DNA from: Sphingobacteriaceae bacterium
Lineage (GTDB): Bacteria; Bacteroidota; Bacteroidia; B-17B0; Aurantibacillaceae
Direction: 5' to 3'
Assembly (NCBI GenBank): GCA_025360355.1
Contig: JANYCL010000312.1
Coordinates: 1-16,147 of the forward strand
Length of the DNA: 16,147 bases
Position numbers and translations under genes: made by a program
Notes under the pieces: generated by a model
The model's input: the letters and a program-made list of their open reading frames with translations, nothing else
The model's database searches: none
Told to the model about the DNA's origin: nothing
Shown: piece after piece, positions 14,965 through 16,147 of the stretch
How the letters are laid out: each line of letters begins with the position of its first letter
Numbering within the stretch: position 1 is the first letter of the stretch

Positions 14965-16147
14965 TCAACCTTGATGTGTTGAAGAAGCTAATTTGTAGGT
15001 TTTGAAATGTTTTGCGGTTTTCATCCAGCCTTTTATCAGTTCATCGGAGTCAGGATAATAATTGCTTTGTTTGATCACATCTCGGCATTCGTTAACAGAG
15101 CTAATTTGATGACTTGAATCAATATAACCGTAACCCTTGTATTTGCTATCTTCAATTAAGATCAATGAACGCTCTTCGTTATTACGGCCTCTGTCTAGGA
15201 CAAGAAAATTCTGATTAGCGTAAGTTTTGTCTTTAATTATTTCTTGCGCACGTTTATTATAAATTTCAATTTCTTCTTCGTTATTACAAATGCCATTGCA
15301 TTTTTTTATGTGATTATTAAAACAAACAGATTCTTCTCCGGTTAAACCGCAATATTTTAAACACAAAACATATTCATCGATCCATCGGTCGAGTTTTTCG
15401 CGGACGGTGGAGTAGGTGACAGCCGCAAATAAAGAATTTTCTGATTCCGAATATTCTACGATTTTAAAATTTATTATTCCGCTCTTATCAGTGAACCAAT
15501 CGATGCTGTGCGTGAACTGATCTGCTTTACGCATGCGGTTGAATTTCGGTTTATGTTTTTTTATTTCTTCAGCTTCCAGTAATAAAGCAACGAGTTCACT
15601 TCCTGTCACAACAAAATCAACATTCATTAATTCAAATAACAATTTTTTGTGTTTGCCTTCCTTCGTATTGAAATGACCAATGGCACGGCTGTACATGTTG
15701 GTGCTTTTGCCAATGTAAATTATTTCTTTGTCTTTGTTCAGAAAATAATAGACACCGCATTCTTCAGGCAATTTTTTTAAAATGTATTCTTTTATTTTGT
15801 CAACGCGCCTAACCATTATATCCTCAACGCCCATATTCTTGTATTGCGGATGATCTGCTTTTAGTCTTAGCAACAGATCAAATAATTTTGCAGTTGCAAC
15901 TGCATCACCTTCTGCTCTGTGTCTTCCTTCAATTTCTATGCTAAGAGAAGCGCATAAATGTCCGAGGCTATAAGAAATTCTTCCCGGCATTAATTTCCTG
16001 CTTAATCTTACCGTACATAAAGTATCTCTGCGGTATTTATAACCCATCGAAGCAAATTCTTCTTTAATAAAACCATAATCGAAACCAACATTATGTGCGA
16101 CAAAAATGCAATCCTCTGTCATTTCTATAATTTTCTTAGCGATCTCA
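14965..16147 (-). CDS. DEDDh exonuclease (DnaQ-like) fused to a GIY-YIG nuclease domain (UvrC/Cho-like), 5' end outside window
   Basis: Two-nuclease protein likely acting in DNA repair. The frame is open to the right window edge, and the residues before the first ATG (EIAKKIIEMTEDCIFVAHN) continue the exonuclease fold, so the start and the first metal motif (usually DxETTG) lie outside. Numbering from the ATG at 16122: exo motif II VAHNVGFDYGF (8-18), exo motif III HRAEGDAVAT with H68 and D73. A GIY-YIG domain follows, about 118-200: GVYYF, YIGKS (136-140), R146, E176 and N195 (PKFN). The C-terminal region has a cysteine cluster (C254, C258, C267, C275, C279) resembling the Cys-rich segment of UvrC/Cho, where a metal or Fe-S cluster binds. 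UvrC's second nuclease and its helix-hairpin-helix are absent. Serine dehydratase lies downstream on the same strand. Confidence 0.88.
   Translation of the reverse strand, partial: EIAKKIIEMTEDCIFVAHNVGFDYGFIKEEFASMGYKYRRDTLCTVRLSRKLMPGRISYSLGHLCASLSIEIEGRHRAEGDAVATAKLFDLLLRLKADHPQYKNMGVEDIMVRRVDKIKEYILKKLPEECGVYYFLNKDKEIIYIGKSTNMYSRAIGHFNTKEGKHKKLLFELMNVDFVVTGSELVALLLEAEEIKKHKPKFNRMRKADQFTHSIDWFTDKSGIINFKIVEYSESENSLFAAVTYSTVREKLDRWIDEYVLCLKYCGLTGEESVCFNNHIKKCNGICNNEEEIEIYNKRAQEIIKDKTYANQNFLVLDRGRNNEERSLILIEDSKYKGYGYIDSSHQISSVNECRDVIKQSNYYPDSDELIKGWMKTAKHFKTYKLASSTHQG

Noticed and set aside
14903..14968. Longer N terminus of serine dehydratase from TTG 14968
   Set aside because: The 22 added residues are atypical for the family, whose proteins begin at MEFISVFD-like sequence; the TTG overlaps the upstream stop codon.

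Overview
The window looks like chromosomal DNA of an AT-rich member of the Bacteroidota. The signs are A-rich start regions with no clear Shine-Dalgarno sequence, promoter boxes of the Bacteroidota type (TAnnTTTG), a ~287-residue sigma-70 factor beginning MRQLKI, and families typical of the phylum: SpoIIE-type phosphatases with the DSI-YA-RIQ linker, TPR proteins with one membrane helix, a Haem_bd-type CxxCH protein, and a DEDDh exonuclease fused to GIY-YIG. I cannot name the genus. No phage, transposase, CRISPR, tRNA or rRNA was seen.

Layout. Positions 2-3397 (+): a membrane-bound HAMP/SpoIIE (PP2C-type) phosphatase cut by the left window edge, a Tat-like exported PLP enzyme, a SiaC-like (DUF1987) protein and a cold-shock protein. 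Positions 3465-4328 (+): an RpoD-like sigma factor that starts 22 nt after a hairpin terminator. Positions 4339-7043 (-): a small unknown gene directly behind an exported M1 aminopeptidase. Positions 7201-13005 (+): a tightly packed run of three paralogous TPR/transmembrane/coiled-coil proteins, a PPP-family protein phosphatase and a small c-type-haem protein, with junctions of 10 nt, 1-nt overlap, 1-nt overlap and 4 nt. Positions 13008-13325 (-): a small exported TonB-C-like protein. Positions 13487-14902 (-): L-serine dehydratase. Positions 14965-16147 (-): an exonuclease/GIY-YIG fusion cut by the right edge.

Most interesting content. The three TPR proteins (7201-11871) each end in the helical linker that normally leads straight into a SpoIIE phosphatase domain (DSI-YA+RIQ-AHLP-EKYI), but the catalytic domain is absent in all three, with no room for a decayed remnant. 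The same linker is present, with an intact phosphatase, in the first gene of the window. The third TPR gene overlaps by one base a gene for an unrelated (PPP-type) protein phosphatase. This suggests a signalling cassette in which phosphatase-less TPR sensors either pair through the linker with complete SpoIIE phosphatases elsewhere, or work with the co-encoded PPP enzyme. On the left, a SiaA-like phosphatase and a SiaC-like target, separated by a PLP enzyme, resemble two parts of the Sia partner-switching pathway; the kinase (SiaB) and the output cyclase (SiaD) are not in the window.

A second point is regulatory: the cold-shock gene and the sigma factor are separated only by a terminator, so sigma-factor expression may depend on read-through. 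The remaining genes look like ordinary housekeeping or metabolic genes.
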